Shown here: positions 5,358-6,487 of the stretch, one piece after another | Numbering within the stretch: the stretch's first letter is position 1 | How the letters are laid out: each line of letters opens with the position of its first letter | Assembly (NCBI GenBank): GCA_017612755.1 | Contig: JAGAFH010000089.1 | Coordinates: 1-6,487 of the forward strand | Length of the DNA: 6,487 nucleotides | Source: Clostridiales bacterium | Lineage (GTDB): Bacteria > Bacillota > Clostridia > Saccharofermentanales > Saccharofermentanaceae | Reading direction: 5' to 3' | Notes under the pieces: generated by a model | Databases searched by the model: none | Told to the model about the DNA's origin: nothing | The model's input: only the letters and a program-made list of their open reading frames with translations | Program-made: the position numbers and the translations under genes

Positions 5358-6487
5358 ATGAAAAGGGATATGATCAGAAAAGTGCTTTCATTGGCACTTA
5401 TATCTTCTTTTACCTTGTTATCTGCGTCATGTACCGCTTCGTTTGATTCTCTTAAGGATGGGGAAACAGAAGAGGATGAAGAGACGGTTGAGCAGTCAAG
5501 GAGTTCTTCCGGGACAACTTCCCGGGTGACGGAAGAGTCTTCCGAAGAGACAGAAGCTTCTGAAGAGCCGGAAGAGACAGAACCTTTTGAGGTGCCTGAT
5601 ATCTTATCAGGTGATACCCTCTGGGGGATAGAGCCGGGAGCAGAATGGTGCCAGGCATATATTGACTTTATCTATGATGCTGAAAACTACTGGGGCGATA
5701 CCCACCCTGACCATCCTGAAGATTACCAGTATACCCTGATCTACCTTGATTGCGATGAGGTTCCCGAGCTCTTTATTAAATCAAATAATGAAGCTGACGG
5801 GGAGACCATTTGTACTTACCATGATGGTGAGGTGGTTCAGATGGGGCTTTCCAGGACCGGAACTACATATATCCCCGGATCCGGCCTTCTCTATACCGAC
5901 ACAGGTAATATGGGCTGGTATCCGGTTCTTATCTCCCGTCTTGAGGACGGAGCTTTCAGTTATGTAGCAGGAGGTACCTACTATATAACTGAAGAAGAGA
6001 TGGCGCTAAGTGCAACTGATGAGGATCATGAGATCGTTTATACATATGAATGGGGCGGAACTGAGGTTACTGAAGACCAGTTCTATGAGAACATAAATGA
6101 CATCTATGATATGGATCAGGGAATAGAGCCTACGAACTGGTTTGCCCTGGATGAGTTTATAAACGTCTTAGAAACAGGCCACTACGATTCCTATGACCAT
6201 GAGTATGAACTTATCGAAGGCAATATAAATTACCAGCAGGCAAAACAGGAGTGTGAGAACAGAGGCGGATACCTTGTTGTAATCTCCAACGACTTTGAGG
6301 CCCGGGTCATAGCTGATCTGATCGAAGAAGAGGGAATGGAGGATCATTTCTTTTATACTGGCTATCTTGCGCCACAGGAAATAGGAGATACTTTCTATCA
6401 CAGGGGATTTTACTATCCTGATATGACATCTCCCACGGACAGCTCAACAGAAGACGGAGTTTATGTTGATTATACCTTCATTTATTA
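5358..6487 (+). CDS. Secreted lipoprotein with acidic Ser/Thr linker and C-type-lectin-like domain (3' end cut by window)
   Basis: From the ATG at 5358 the frame runs for at least 376 codons with no stop before the window ends, so the gene is partial at its 3' end. A GAGAGGGA ribosome site lies at 5345-5352. Residues 1-24 form a lipoprotein signal peptide: a basic start (KRDMIRK), a hydrophobic core, then LSAS before Cys25, an acceptable but not ideal lipobox. Residues 36-75 are a linker in which 31 of 40 residues are Glu, Ser or Thr. Residues about 85-270 form a middle region with YLDCDEVPELFI (129-140), resembling the 'D-x-D-x-D-G-x-P-E-L' segments common in Lachnospiraceae surface proteins. 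Its function is unknown. From about 275 the pattern YELIEGNINYQQAKQECENRGGYLVVI resembles the opening of a C-type-lectin-like domain (Cys299 and the GGYLVVI strand), cut off at 376. It is probably anchored outside the cell and may bind glycan or protein. Substrate is not knowable here. Confidence 0.8.
   Translation, partial: MKRDMIRKVLSLALISSFTLLSASCTASFDSLKDGETEEDEETVEQSRSSSGTTSRVTEESSEETEASEEPEETEPFEVPDILSGDTLWGIEPGAEWCQAYIDFIYDAENYWGDTHPDHPEDYQYTLIYLDCDEVPELFIKSNNEADGETICTYHDGEVVQMGLSRTGTTYIPGSGLLYTDTGNMGWYPVLISRLEDGAFSYVAGGTYYITEEEMALSATDEDHEIVYTYEWGGTEVTEDQFYENINDIYDMDQGIEPTNWFALDEFINVLETGHYDSYDHEYELIEGNINYQQAKQECENRGGYLVVISNDFEARVIADLIEEEGMEDHFFYTGYLAPQEIGDTFYHRGFYYPDMTSPTDSSTEDGVYVDYTFIY

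Noticed and set aside
5746..5967. Alternative + frame of 73 codons inside the lipoprotein
   Set aside because: The frame from 5358 is open through this whole stretch, begins with a signal peptide and has a ribosome site, so the internal frame is a shadow.
6168..6401. Minus-strand open frame of 77 codons with a hydrophobic stretch, resembling a small membrane protein
   Set aside because: It is antisense to the lectin-like part of the lipoprotein, whose frame is continuous and domain-bearing. The hydrophobicity comes from reading acidic GAA/GAT/GAG codons in reverse.

Overview
The window looks like chromosomal DNA from a Clostridia-type Firmicute, most likely a Lachnospiraceae-like anaerobe. 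The grounds are strong AGGAGG-type ribosome sites, arginine codons dominated by AGA/AGG, a ruvC-ruvA-ruvB-queH gene order, a B12-independent QueH, and a Glu/Ser/Thr-rich surface lipoprotein. The lineage is inferred from gene content and style; no marker gene fixes it. All eight genes are on the + strand, and seven are complete.

Region 1 (1-1393): a promoter with a perfect TATAAT, then a pyrimidine-nucleoside phosphorylase (nucleoside salvage and catabolism). Region 2 (1377-4901): a perfect-consensus sigma-A promoter (TTGACA, 17 bp, TATAAT) that begins inside the last codons of the phosphorylase gene. It is followed at once by a near-consensus Gram-positive LexA/SOS box and then a tight run ruvC-ruvA-ruvB-queH-HAD hydrolase, with gaps of 12, 3, -1 and 7 bp. 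RuvA and RuvB form the Holliday-junction branch-migration motor and RuvC is the resolvase, so an SOS-controlled start fits. QueH (last step of queuosine synthesis in tRNA) and the HAD phosphatase appear to ride on the same transcript.

Region 3 (4902-6487): a 52-bp gap with a perfect 8-bp-arm palindrome (operator-like), a small FMN-binding pyridoxamine-phosphate-oxidase-like protein, and 11 bp later a secreted lipoprotein. The lipoprotein frame is open to the window's right edge. It has a signal peptide with Cys25, an acidic Ser/Thr linker, a middle domain of unknown function and the start of what looks like a C-type-lectin-like domain.

Most of the window is ordinary housekeeping sequence. 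The parts worth attention are the SOS-type control region in front of ruvC, the truncated lectin-like lipoprotein, and the palindrome before the flavin-binding protein. No RNA gene, mobile element, CRISPR array or convincing intrinsic terminator was seen.
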